Assembly (NCBI GenBank): GCA_032622095.1
Contig: CP136066.1
Span: 228,662,961 to 228,726,960 of the forward strand
Source: Siphonodentalium dalli
Taxonomy: Eukaryota; Mollusca; Scaphopoda; Gadilida; Siphonodentaliidae
Length of the DNA stretch: 64,000 nucleotides
Direction of reading: 5' to 3'
Shown here: piece by piece, positions 11,809 through 21,830 of the stretch
Layout of the letters: each line of letters starts with the position of its first letter
Numbering within the stretch: position 1 is the first letter of the stretch
Notes under the pieces: generated by a model
What the model was told of the DNA's origin: nothing
The model's input: the letters and a program-made list of their open reading frames with translations, nothing else
Databases searched by the model: none
Position numbers and translations under genes: made by a program

Positions 11809-14349
11809 TTGAAGATAAAAATAGAACTATCAAAGGGCGTATTAAGTTCAAGACCCATGGCACTGGCCATCAAGTCACCCCTTCGTTTCATGAAAATGGC
11901 GCAACATAATATGAAATTCTTCTTCGAACCGAGAAATAAAAAACAGAAGGTAATTGACTCAAACGAAGAAGAAGTGATAGAATGTAATTTAGAAGAGCCT
12001 CCAGCCACAAATGAAGAACAAGGGATAGCATCTAATTTAGAGGAGCCCACAGAATCTCCAGCCACACCGGTAGTGCAAATTGACATTATTAATTATATAA
12101 ATCTGAAAATGGATGTCATTCCCGACAATGTTAAAATAAAACTGATAAAAGAGAGGATTCCCGATGAAAGCTATAAATTCCCACCAAAAATATACAAGGA
12201 TAAGAGGAAGAAGGATGGCATATGTAACCGATATTGCCTTCGCGAGTGGTTTAATATTTTCAAATTTCTCTGCTACTCGAAAAAGCAGGAGGGAGTATTT
12301 TGTATTGCATGCGTGCTATTCCCATCAAAGGCACATCAGGGCATGCGGGGGAATAACTTGATAACAACACCGTACACAAATTGGAAGGATGCAAAGGAAT
12401 CATTCAATGCACATTCGATATTAGCATACCACAAAGATTCGTGTGCAAAGTTAGAAGCGTTTGTAACAATCCAAAAAGATCCATCGAAGCGAGTTGACAT
12501 GCTCATGCACGAGGAAAATGAACAAATTATTAAAAGAAATCGCATGGTGCTTGATACGGTCATTAAATGCATTGAGTTCTGTGGGCGTCAGGGGATTTCG
12601 TTACGGGGGCACAGGGACGATGGTTGCATAGACAGCGATGGCAACCCAGGAAATTTCAAGGCCCTTTTGCAGCTGGTTGCTGATAAAAATCCTGACATGA
12701 AGAGTCATATTATGAATTGCAAAAAGAACGCACAATATATGTCTAAAACCATTCAAAATGAAATATTGTCGTGCTGCTTTGAATACATAACAGAAATAAT
12801 TGTCGCAGAAATAAAAGCTCAACCAACTGGCCCATATTATGGACTGATGGTGGACGAGGTCACCGACTCCAGCAATTGGGAGCAGATGGGGATCATCATC
12901 AGATATGTAAAAGACGGCACCCCACGAGAAAGACTTTTGAAGTTTGTGGACTGTGAACGGGGAACCGGGGAAATACTATCCGATGCTATTATTACCTCTC
13001 TCAATGAATTATCTATAGATCCAGGCTATTGTCGCAGCCAAACTTATGACGGCGCGGGGTCAATGGCAGGATGCAATAATGGCGCTGCTGCAAAATTCAT
13101 CGAAAAAACTTCAAACACTAAAGCACAATACTTTCATTGTGCTTCACATGAACTCAACCTCGCTTTAACCAAAGCATGCACAGTGCAGGAAATTCACAAT
13201 ATGAACTCCACTCTGGAAAAACTTGGTGTTTTTTTCAAGTATTCACCGAAGAGATCGAGAGAGTTAGAGAGGCAAGTGTCGCTTTTTAACTCGTCTAACC
13301 CTGGATTAAAAATTCCATTATCAAAAGTAAAGCCTCTCTGTGAAACGAGATGGGTCGAAAGGCATACCACACTCGATGCAATCTCCACCCTATATGTGCC
13401 CATTCTCAGAACATTAGAAGCCATCACATCAAACGAAGCACTTCACTGGAGTTCAAAAACAATAACCGAAGCAAATGGACTGCATTCTAACATCACCAGT
13501 AGCGTCTTCATTGTGGCATTTAAGGTCTGCCATTTTCTGTTGGGATTCACGAAGTCACTCTCGATGATCTTGCAGAGTGGGACCATTGATATTGTGGTTG
13601 CTTATGAGGAAATAGACCTAATAAGATCGGAATTGAAAAACATCCGCGAACACCACGAGCACGAATTTGCAAAGTTGTACATTGAAATCGAGGACATGGC
13701 AACAAAATGTGGCTCGAAGATTTCTAAGCCCCGAACATGTGAGAGACAGACTTTGAGATCCAATATTGAGGACTGCACACCCGAAGGCTATTTTCGGAAG
13801 AATATTTTCACAACATTTTTGGACACAATGGTAAGCGAGCTGACAGTCCGTTTTTCCAAACTGACAACGGACGCAGTTAGAGCAATGCTTCTCATTCCAA
13901 ACTACATGGAAGGCAAGTTGATCCACGACCCAACAGCCATCGATGGCATATATGACTACTACAGCGATGATATGCCAAGTGCGGGAACCTTCAAACAAGA
14001 AGTTCGCCTGTGGAGAAGCCACTGGAAATCCGAAATTATTAAACCAGCCACCATTGAGGATACTCTGAGTTCAATTAAACATATCTCAAATACATTCCCG
14101 AATATCTATACCATATTGCATATTCTGCTCGTCACTGCACCAACAAGCGCGAGCAGTGAACGTGCAAATTCATCTCTAAAATTTGTTAAAAACCGCTTGC
14201 GGAGCACAATGAAAGAGGATCGTTTGAATGCGCTCATTCTCCTGTTCGTTCACAGAGATATCAAACTCGACACTAATGAAATTATTGATAGATTTGCTAG
14301 GCGCCATCCGCGACGAATGACACTGCAAAATCCTTTACTGGACTGTTAA
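11809..14349 (+). CDS. hAT-family transposase (ZMYM1/DUF4371-like), intact
   Basis: An 846-codon single-exon ORF for a cut-and-paste DNA transposase. An acidic, variable N-terminus is followed by a TTF-type zinc finger (about residues 139-215: W147, C155, the FCIACVLF motif with C165 and C168, then TTPYTNWKDA and H/YH residues). Next comes the RNase H-like core with the hAT DDE residues visible: D349 in VDEVTD, D414 in YDGAGSM, and E784 in SSERANSSLKF. The last 90 residues are the hAT C-terminal dimerisation region (NRLRSTMKEDRLNALILL). No stop or frameshift interrupts it. The first ATG is used here, but Met30 or Met35 could be the true start, since related proteins tend to begin shortly before a K-FF-P motif like the one at residues 36-41. 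Domesticated vertebrate relatives are annotated as ZMYM1 or 52-kDa PRKR-repressor proteins; the preserved terminal repeats argue that this is a transposon gene. Confidence 0.93.
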   Translation: MKIKIELSKGVLSSRPMALAIKSPLRFMKMAQHNMKFFFEPRNKKQKVIDSNEEEVIECNLEEPPATNEEQGIASNLEEPTESPATPVVQIDIINYINLKMDVIPDNVKIKLIKERIPDESYKFPPKIYKDKRKKDGICNRYCLREWFNIFKFLCYSKKQEGVFCIACVLFPSKAHQGMRGNNLITTPYTNWKDAKESFNAHSILAYHKDSCAKLEAFVTIQKDPSKRVDMLMHEENEQIIKRNRMVLDTVIKCIEFCGRQGISLRGHRDDGCIDSDGNPGNFKALLQLVADKNPDMKSHIMNCKKNAQYMSKTIQNEILSCCFEYITEIIVAEIKAQPTGPYYGLMVDEVTDSSNWEQMGIIIRYVKDGTPRERLLKFVDCERGTGEILSDAIITSLNELSIDPGYCRSQTYDGAGSMAGCNNGAAAKFIEKTSNTKAQYFHCASHELNLALTKACTVQEIHNMNSTLEKLGVFFKYSPKRSRELERQVSLFNSSNPGLKIPLSKVKPLCETRWVERHTTLDAISTLYVPILRTLEAITSNEALHWSSKTITEANGLHSNITSSVFIVAFKVCHFLLGFTKSLSMILQSGTIDIVVAYEEIDLIRSELKNIREHHEHEFAKLYIEIEDMATKCGSKISKPRTCERQTLRSNIEDCTPEGYFRKNIFTTFLDTMVSELTVRFSKLTTDAVRAMLLIPNYMEGKLIHDPTAIDGIYDYYSDDMPSAGTFKQEVRLWRSHWKSEIIKPATIEDTLSSIKHISNTFPNIYTILHILLVTAPTSASSERANSSLKFVKNRLRSTMKEDRLNALILLFVHRDIKLDTNEIIDRFARRHPRRMTLQNPLLDC

Positions 14350-15589
14350 TACGACAATTCGGAGACATATTGTTCACATATATGTTTATTCTGTATGACT
14401 TTATGCAGATGATATATATATATAATTCTGCACCATTATTCATAGTGGACAATAACTACATACCTGTATAAGTATAGCACGACATGCTGAACCGGTTTTG
14501 TTCCTATTTCTCATTATAAAGTTTTACAAACGTGACGAGTACCTATATAGATTATCATATGTCCCATCGTACATAAACTCAGTGCAGGAATAATGAGTAG
14601 CTATAGACATCCCGAAATGTGGGAAATTTTGTTTAATAATCATGTATACTCGCGCAAGCATACCCGTAATGTGAAACAATTATTTTAACTGTGGCCTTAT
14701 TAAGCGTACGTTATTGATTACGAAATGACACAACGTTGTAGATTCGTTACTTTGTCGCTATTATTTACCCTCCCCGTCTCATTTCTCTTCTGAGCTGCCG
14801 ACCGTCGCTCGTTTGTTGTGCCATTTACCTTGATGTGCTTGTTTTAATTTTAGTCGGTTTAAATTTAGGATAGCTGGAACATAGGTCACAAATAAAATCC
14901 ATACGGCCCAAAGCCGTTTTGATTTTATATTTGTTTAAACGGGTATTGAACACGTGTGTGCTCTATGTCGACATGGTAATTATAATGAAAATAATTTTAT
15001 GACTGGAGCTATAAAATAATTTTCATTATAACTATATGTTATTAGCATACTTCATAGAGCACGCGAATGCATTTTGCTCTAATCCATGGCTCAAATTCAT
15101 TAATTTGTTGAATATATATATTCTGTTGATTGTTTAGAGATGGTCCCATAAATGATCGGATTTAGTTTACAGTACCCATTTAAAACAGTTATGCGTTTGT
15201 TTCAGGGGAAAATAGTAGGTGAGCTGTTGAAATTTACGATGCATATTCTGAAATAATTACAATAAAACAGACATCGATTGTGTGGTATGTCCTTTATGTA
15301 AGAATACACTAATCCAATAACTCTAACCCCAACCCTAGCCCTAAAACTAACACATGGATAATGAAGGGTGGTTCGTTCTTTCGTGTATTCTTACATGAAG
15401 GATATACCGAGTGTACCTCCGGTTTTGAATATAGAACAGGCTTAAGATACATCAATTTAAGATATATTTGTTAAAAAAAATCACTTGCAACATGTTTTAT
15501 TAATTAATACAACAACTCCTAACGCAAATATATACAACTCAATCCCTGCAGCATGAATTCAAGATTTTAGTACATACATGTACATGTAA
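14350..15589. other. Non-coding right arm of the hAT element, with two palindromes
   Basis: Holds an inverted repeat at 14958-15063 (TGCTCTATG to CATAGAGCA, core ATAATGAAAATAATTTTAT). A second lies at 15284-15408 (GGTATGTCCTTTATGTAAGA against TCTTACATGAAGGATATACC), which looks like another small MITE. Nothing coding is evident. Confidence 0.6.
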
Positions 15590-15835
15590 GAGGGTATCAC
15601 CCCTCCCCCTGAATAATGATGGCATGGTGGTCGAATATGCCCAAGAAGCTATTATATCCACTCATTCATACAGATAACTAGCACACAATATTACTTTGCG
15701 CATCAAAACCTGCATCCACTTAAGATGTTTTGCTTGAACCCGAATACCAGTAAATTCGGGGGTATGAATCCCGCGTATGGCTTCAAAACACCCTGAATCC
15801 CACGTACCGAAAGGGAGGGGGTTATCGATACCCTC
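15590..15835. mobile_element. GAGGGTATC-end MITE with 6-bp duplication
   Basis: Ends GAGGGTATCACCCC and CGATACCCTC, flanked by ATGTAA (15584-15589 and 15836-15841). The interior GATGGCATGGTGGTCGAATA to GGGGGTATGAATCCCGCGTA also occurs in the composite element at 4021-7027. It is nested inside the hAT transposon, so it moved later. Confidence 0.85.
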
Positions 15836-17213
15836 ATGTAACCCGGATATCTGGAGTGGCAGATTAGATATTGAATTTGTGACATACGTATGGCCTATAA
15901 GGCTATATAGGTCCTATAGACGAGAGCATCAAATGAATGTATACATCTTCAACTCAGTTTTGATATCGATGTTCTACTAAGCAATATTAGACTATTTTCG
16001 CCTTATGAACGACGACAGTTGGAATTTACAAATGGGTTATTACGTATCACTTAAGACTTACAATGTAATGTGTATCCTTTTTTCCGTTCTCATTTTGCCA
16101 TTCACATGTATCGGCAATCAAATTCATGACTATGTGTAGAATGACAAGGTCTTGGTTCTCTCTCATTATCGAGAACTGTTCTCCCATTATCCAGCTTATA
16201 TATCGCTGACATTATTCTGATCTCAACCTAATTTAATCACGGGAAACAGTACCATATCACTTTAGTTTACTGCGAGTAGAGGTTTGAATGCAGATGATAC
16301 AATAGAAGAAAGAACTTGTATAGAAGTCGTTAAGTCTGATTTATCGGACCATCTTAACTGTTTTGGCACAACTAGCTTCCCGTACTATATACCCATATAG
16401 CTGCCCTTGTTCATGCATGCGAATGTGTCTGGTATGGCCTGTTAATTCGAGAGCTTAAGCTTAGTCTAAGAATGCATGGAGAGACATATATATCTAATGT
16501 TATTTACATGTGGCATACATAATAGACATATGTGGAATATGTACATGTATACATATATACGGATTACACCGAACGACAACATCGAGATCGGGTTGAGTCC
16601 TACATCCATAACAATTGCAAATTTCGTCATTACATCGTTTCATTTTGATTGGTATTCAATATCCTCAGAACAAAGGAGAATGCATCCTTTTAGGTCCTAA
16701 ATAACCAAATTTTTCCGGGGGTGGGAAATATACATATTGGTATAAAAAGGGTGAAACTGAAACATTAAAAGTGAAACAACTCTTTTAATAAACAAAAGAA
16801 TATTTCAGCGTGTTGTACAATGATTAAGAGTAGAAACAAACTAAGTTTGGTCATGACTTTTAGCTATCAGATCAATGAGTATGATAGTAGAAAATCACAA
16901 ACAATTAAAAAAAATTGTCTATATTATGACTAAATTTACCAACCTGAATAGCACAATATAAAGGTTCAGAATGCCCCCCCCAGATTCACTCTCAGGGCAT
17001 TGGATTTTCAAAAATTTCCTGGGGGATTACCCCCAGACCCCCCTTTGATGGGAGGGGGACACCCCCTCCCAAACCCACCCCCACCTCTGGCCTGCGGCCA
17101 GAGGAATATGCCTACGGCATATCGTCCTAGGACTGACAGGGTGCCCAAACTTAAAACCTAGATTATTCCCTGGTATGGCGCCCCCCCTATTTCAATATCC
17201 TGGATCCGCCCCT
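15836..17213. other. Right end of the hAT element, non-coding
   Basis: No gene recognised. The last 230 bp become rich in C and G runs and include paired short palindromes (GGCCTGCGGCC, ATGCCTACGGCAT), a typical subterminal structure next to the GGATCCGCCCCTG end. Confidence 0.5.
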
Positions 17214-17640
17214 GATATATGTGAGTCTCCAATATGGAGCCTCGCATATATAAGAAAATTCACTGGCCTAACAATATTTACCTTGACCATGTAAGCCAGT
17301 GGTCTTATATATGCGAGTCTCCCAGAACAGACATCGCTTCAATCAACTACCACCAAAGTAACTGCGATGGTGAGCAAATAAGATATAAGATATATTCATG
17401 CGATAAATTGTTATTAATCCTTTCATTAAAGATCCTGTGCCAATGCATCCTCTTACATATGTGAGTCTCCCATAGGGAGCCTCGCATATATAAGAGAATG
17501 GATTGGCCTAAGAATATTTAACATTAATATGGGAGACTCACATATATAAGAGAATGGATTGGCCTAAGAATATTTAACATTAATATGGGTGACTCACATA
17601 TATAAGAGAATGGATTGGCCTAAGAATATTTAATGGATCT

Positions 17641-18179
17641 TTAAGGATCATGAAACTGTTAACCCATAAAATGTCTAAAATTATCAAAAGAGTGGTGTAA
17701 ATCTGCAACTATGCTATTGTGGTAGTCGCGGTCAGTGTATATACATGTAGAAGGCATGACTTTCTCCACAAGAGGTCTAGATGGACTAAATCTATTGGTC
17801 ACAGTCATTAGATGCTTTGTGTGATCACTGAAGTTAAGCAACATCTAGCTTTCGATAGGTGAGCAGCAGACAGCTGGATTCTGGGTGAGACTTTCGGTGA
17901 GACTTTCGGTGAGACTTTCGGTGAGACTTTCGGTGAGACTTTCGGTGAGACTTTCGGTGAGACTCTGGCAGCAGTGGATTCTGGGTGCTTCCAACTTTCT
18001 GTGAGACTCAATCCCGCACTTCTCTCTTTCTCGCATTTCTCTATTTCATTCTGTTGCACTAGAATAAGGGTCTGTCTTGAGGGGTTTCCATGCCTGAGCT
18101 ATGTCAGGAGGTAGAAAGTTTAGACGGTCCTGCACAGAAAACGTCTTAATTGTTAAGCTAGTACACCCCATGAAGGAAT
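17641..18179. repeat. Unassigned sequence with a 12-bp tandem repeat
   Basis: GTGAGACTTTCG is repeated about seven times at 17885-17968. In the minus frame this reads as a run of VSPK, but the frame has no splice context or domain, so I treat it as a minisatellite. The remainder is unassigned. Confidence 0.75.
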
Positions 18180-18600
18180 CTATACTATCTGAAGACCACA
18201 TCAAGCATAATATGAATCATACGTGGCACGGAGTAGTAGTGGAGCAACCACACATGATGTGCCCTAAATTCACCTTTTTTCGGCGACAAAACGCTAAGAA
18301 TAATTTATGTAACATCATGCAGTGGTCACGATGGAGACGACATGCCAAATTGACAAGACGTGTTGTGGATTGTAAAATCTTGTCTGGATTATCGTCATGA
18401 CTTCTTCATATTTCATTTTCATTAAGCTGACCAACGAAATGGGTCTAAATGAAATTAATAGACTTAAATCACATGTGAATTCTTCGTAAGTTGTGAAGTA
18501 GTTACTTTCATTTTTATCGCGATGCTTCATTTCCAATTCCGCGTTTTTTTTTGTTGCAATCTCCACACGGTTGCTAACCGGAAGTCACGTGACAATTTCT
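18180..18600 (+). repeat. Dispersed repeat; paralogue at 38340-39120 shows a filled insertion site
   Basis: Shared words with 38.3-39.1 kb include GTAGTGGAGCAACCACAC, AGAATAATTTATGTAA, CATGCCAA, ATTCTTCG.AAGTTGTGAAG and TTGCTAACC.GAAGTCAC. Here TTTTCATTAAGCTGACC is uninterrupted. In the other copy the TTAA carries a 382-bp MITE. I cannot classify the repeat. Confidence 0.75.
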
Positions 18601-18973
18601 CCAAAATCTATACCCGCTATCTTGAAAAATCACCGATGGATATAGAAAAAATTATATGACGTCATTCACCTGCCTTAGGTATAAGCACCCTTGGTGGTTG
18701 CTATTATATAACAATAAAAAGGTCAAAAAGATGACTTTAATCAGTCTTAGAAGGAAATTTGGGAAGACCATTCACAGCAAGTATACAAATTGAGTGGAAA
18801 TGAATAACTGCCATCAAAAGTACATGATTTGAACCAGTAAAAGGCTTAAATGGCATGATTTAATTGAGTTCAATACTGCTTCAAGATTCTCAACATTATG
18901 GAGACGGTAATTGACAGACAGACTATTTGCAGACTCAAACACTTCTATGAGGAGACTTAGGAGATAAATATTG

Positions 18974-19074
18974 TACCCTGTTTCGTTGTACATTCTGGGA
19001 TTTGAGCATGAAAACAGTTTGTGAATGAGCCGGCTTGCTTTTCATGCTCGAATCCCTGTAAACGAAACAGGGTA
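18974..19074. mobile_element. 101-bp inverted-repeat element
   Basis: TACCCTGTTTCGTTGTACAT at the left and the inverted CTGTAAACGAAACAGGGTA at the right; the arms also share TTTGAGCATGAAAA. It is followed by two imperfect copies of a segment containing ACCGTGTCCTTGACCTTG (near 19120 and 19255). Confidence 0.6.
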
Positions 19075-19410
19075 CGTTTACCTCCATTGTAATTCAATCT
19101 AGCAATGAATTTTACATGTGACCGTGTCCTTGACCTTGACTCATATATGTTCATATAGTCATGTTTCTCGACCTCGACCAATCCGACTCAAATTTAGTTT
19201 GTGAACCTACTTTGATCCCGGGAACAATATGGTCGGGTCCAATTTCACGTGCAACCGTGTCCTTGACCTTGCTCATTTATGCTCATATAGGCATGTTTCT
19301 GGACAAATCGAACAATAGTGTATCCAATCCCTAAATAGCCCACTCGAAGTCGGGCACCTCAGCTAGTATTATATCTATATATTAAACTTTATGAAACACT
19401 TCTATTGCAG

Positions 19411-19596
19411 ATGAGGAAACTGAACAATGTAAAATGAGGAAAGTCGTTGGCAGATGTCGAATGTCCCTCCCTCGATTCTGGTTCAACCCTGAAACAGAGG
19501 AGTGTGAAGAATTTACATACGGTGGATGCGATGCTAACGAAAATAATTTTGAGACGAGTGAGGAATGCATGACGACGTGTCGACCACAAGCCATCG
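19411..19596 (+). CDS. Papilin-like gene, Kunitz domain exon 1
   Basis: A 186-bp exon between TTCTATTGCAG and a GTGAGT donor, phase 1 at both ends. It encodes a complete Kunitz/BPTI domain with exact family spacing, C-x8-C-x15-C-x7-C-x12-C-x3-C, from EQC to TTC. The reactive loop reads GRCRM, so the P1 residue after the second cysteine is arginine, as in inhibitors of trypsin-like proteases. FTYGGCDANENNF is the usual core. This is the first recognisable exon of the gene in the window. Phase 1-1 symmetry lets such exons be shuffled or duplicated without breaking the frame. The protein is expected to be secreted, but no signal peptide exon was found here. Confidence 0.95.
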
Positions 19597-20264
19597 GTGA
19601 GTACTGTGTACACCCATCAGTAAGCCCAGGGGCCCGTGAATTTTTTATACAAAAACATGGGACTCGGGGCCTATCTTCGAGGACCCCCACATTCAAAATC
19701 TCAGTTTGCATTCATAGTGCTATTAAATCTAATGTTGTGTGTTTAATGAATAATTATGTATATTATTTTATTTAATCATATTATTTATTATATTGCAATA
19801 CAGCAATTTGTGAAACACAATGGATCAGGTATAGTATTAACGAATTTGCGATGGAAATTAATTAGAGAAATGCTATTTTTGTACATGAATTTTTATCATC
19901 TTCATTGAGAGTTAACCTGACATCAATGTATACTCGCCCTCTAAGTTCTATAAATGGGGGTGGGCTTATCTTAGAGGACCACCCCATGATCCGGGCTTAT
20001 CTTAGAGGACCACCCCATGATTTTTTTGGGAACAAAAACAGACTTTGCTTATCCTCAGGGATGGGCTTACTGACGGCTGTATACAGTAAGCTTAAGTTTA
20101 CATATGTGTGAAAATAATAGGCCTATTGATGCCAATTGGCCAGTTAATCATATTTTGTTCATAAATGAAGTGAGTCTTTCCACAAGACATGTGCAGTCGC
20201 TGCTGCCGTCTGGGATACAACTTATTACCATGCAGGATACAAGATCGGAATTGGACATTTCACA
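19597..20264. other. Intron sequence with a 29-bp duplication
   Basis: GGGCTTATCTTAGAGGACCA occurs twice in tandem at about 19963-20020. Otherwise no exon, domain or transposon end was recognised. Confidence 0.5.
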
Positions 20265-20269
20265 TGGTC

Positions 20270-20382
20270 TTGGCGAGAGCTTTCCTATGAATGGCAACAA
20301 GCCATATTTCCAACTAAATCCTGAAAAGTTACCCATAATTCTGCTGTGGTTAAGAAGTCGTTTACTTAGAGCATTACTGTAA
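20270..20382. mobile_element. Half of a TA-flanked MITE
   Basis: Only the right half of the palindrome is present (GAGAGCTTTCCTATGAATGG through AGAGCATTACTG, then TA). It matches the right halves at 33.2 and 39.3 kb. Confidence 0.75.
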
Positions 20383-20407
20383 ATTGTAAGATAAAATGGT
20401 TATCTGT

Positions 20408-20446
20408 GATTAATGATATTATCTTTTCTAATTAGGTGCATGTTAC
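20408..20446 (+). pseudogene. Decoy copy of a 3' splice site and Kunitz exon start
   Basis: TTAATGATATTATCTTTTCT, then AATTAG and GTGCATGTTACATGA. This matches the real acceptor and exon start of the next Kunitz exon (TTAATGAGATTATCTTTTCT, GTTTAG, ATGCATGTGATATGC at 21556-21596). The copy has lost the coding sequence after a few codons. Its uninterrupted TTAA also shows what the real site looked like before a transposon landed there. Confidence 0.75.
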
Positions 20447-20465
20447 ATGAGATTGTCTGTGATTA

Positions 20466-20934
20466 AAGGTACTAAATCCGAGTCGATGGTCCCCATATCA
20501 TCAGATTCAAAACAACACAACAACATCTTTTGAAATGCAGCCATTTGCTGCAGTTATCAGAATCGAGTAATTGCCCAAAAATAATGCTAACCACAGTCAA
20601 CTATGGTATATAATTGCCCAAAACCCTGCAAAACCTGTTATTTATCGACATTTTGTTCAACAAAATTTTGCCGGTTTGTCAAATATCTGACACAAAAAAG
20701 CCACTTGATTTTAGAGTTATCCATCTTCATCCGCAATTTGGTCTGAGACCCTCTTCTCGTCGACTGTTTACTGGGCCACTTAAAATTATTGGTGGTGAAA
20801 AATAATAGATTGTGAACATCGATATCTGATCACTGTAAGCTTTAATGGGTGGTTCCTCACTCAAAATAAAATATTTTGTTGCCTCTGAAGCCAAATAAAT
20901 AGTAATTTGCGAGCGTTAATTCAGATTATGCATC
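20466..20934. mobile_element. Element related to the 57.7-kb palindrome
   Basis: The left end AGGTACTAAATCCGAGTCGA and the right end (complement of GAAGCCAAATAAATAGTAAT and GCGAGCGTTAATTCAGATT) resemble the termini of the 57737-57917 palindrome. The ends are diverged and the middle differs. The open frame at 20614-20805 has no domain signal. Confidence 0.45.
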
Positions 20935-20938
20935 TTAA

Positions 20939-21555
20939 GGGTGTGTTTACATTGCTGTAGATCTGTATACAGATCTGTGTGTAGTCGCGTGTCCATTTTT
21001 CAATAACACAGATTGCTGTGATCACATCATGATTACCGATAGTGAACGCGCACTCATCAGTACTCTGGTAATTGACAATTCACTATGAGTCGTGTCAGTT
21101 TAGGCCAGAAAAAAAAAATGAATAAACTATCAGCAGACCAAAGCAGTTTATTCTTACACCAGTTGATAATGGTTATGCTATGCTTTTGCGGTCGCCCTGT
21201 TGTTCACTGAGTGTACTAAGGTATTACCAAACTCCAAGAAGAACAAATATTAATAAGATATAGTGTACAGTAAACAATTTATTTTAAGCTCTTTGTCACC
21301 ACACGCACGAGCACACATGTTCTCGCTTACACAGTGTGAAATACATGAGTGGAAATGATGAAGACAGATCAAGCACAATCGCCAAGCCCGAGTAACAATT
21401 AATCAAATCAAATTGCCTGTCGCAACGCCTCGGTGTTAACCATGACTTATAACGGATGCGATTTTTGCTCATACAAACGAATACCGTTTTCTTTCTGTGT
21501 GCATTTCTATATCAACCTGAATTGTATACAGATCTACAGCAATGTAAACACACCC
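20939..21555. mobile_element. TTAA-flanked element ending 26 bp before a splice acceptor
   Basis: Long inverted ends GGGTGTGTTTACATTGCTGT and ACAGCAATGTAAACACACCC are flanked by TTAA at 20935-20938 and 21556-21559. The 617-bp interior is non-coding. The right end is just upstream of the Kunitz exon at 21582. The paralogous acceptor at 20408 has the same TTAA without an insertion. Confidence 0.85.
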
Positions 21556-21581
21556 TTAATGAGATTATCTTTTCTGTTTAG

Positions 21582-21770
21582 ATGCATGTGATATGCCAAA
21601 TGATGTTGGTAAATGTGAGAAGACAGGTTGGTTTTTTTCCACTGATAAATCTGAGAAGAAATGGTACTACAACAAAGTGGATGATACGTGTGAAGAGTTC
21701 AATTTCGCAGGCTGCGGTGGAAATGCCAACAGATTCGATTCGAAGGAAGGCTGTGACGGTGTGTGTGTAG
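21582..21770 (+). CDS. Papilin-like gene, variant Kunitz domain exon 2
   Basis: A 189-bp, phase 1-1 exon between TTTTCTGTTTAG and GTAAGT. All six Kunitz cysteines are present (DACDM to GVC), and the second half has standard spacing (C-x7-C-x12-C-x3-C, with FNFAGCGGNANRF). The segment between cysteines 2 and 3 is 24 residues instead of 15: about nine extra residues sit just after the reactive loop (TGWFFSTDKSEKK), before WYYNK. P1 is glutamate (GKCEK). With an acidic P1 and an enlarged loop this is unlikely to inhibit trypsin-like enzymes in the classical way; a structural or binding role is inferred. The 3' half of this exon has been copied six more times downstream. Confidence 0.93.
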   Translation: MHVICQMMLVNVRRQVGFFPLINLRRNGTTTKWMIRVKSSISQAAVEMPTDSIRRKAVTVCV

Positions 21771-21830
21771 GTAAGTTCTTACAAGGAAGGCTGAGAAAAC
21801 AAAAAATGCCAATAAATTTGATGTGTGTAG

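Larger units (their letters stand above)
11322..17214 (+). mobile_element. Potentially autonomous hAT transposon, 5.9 kb
   Basis: The left end is CAAGGGCGGATC and the right end GGATCCGCCCCTG, inverted copies of the hAT terminus CAGGGGCGGATCC. Both ends are followed inward by GGGGGGGCGCC-type runs. It sits inside a MITE hairpin, with ATATA on either side (11317-11321, 17215-17219). The target is itself a TA run, so the usual 8-bp duplication cannot be confirmed. It carries one intact transposase at 11809-14349. The rest is non-coding and contains a younger 246-bp element and two palindromes. Confidence 0.85.
10997..17640. mobile_element. TTAA/CCCTT-family MITE broken by nested insertions
   Basis: The element opens TTAACCCTTCCATGACTGGA near 10996. 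It is interrupted by a TA-flanked MITE (11086-11252) and by the large hAT element (11322-17214), and resumes at 17215 with ATATATGTGAGTCTCC. The right part (17440-17635) has a threefold repeat of GAGAATGGATTGGCCTAAGA. The right boundary is uncertain. Confidence 0.7.

Noticed and set aside
11775-14022. Several ORFs opposite or out of frame with the transposase
   Set aside because: All are shorter than the 846-codon frame and lack domain signals.
17808-18059. Proline/lysine-rich VSPK repeat protein on the minus strand
   Set aside because: It comes from a 12-bp minisatellite; there are no flanking splice sites or domain.
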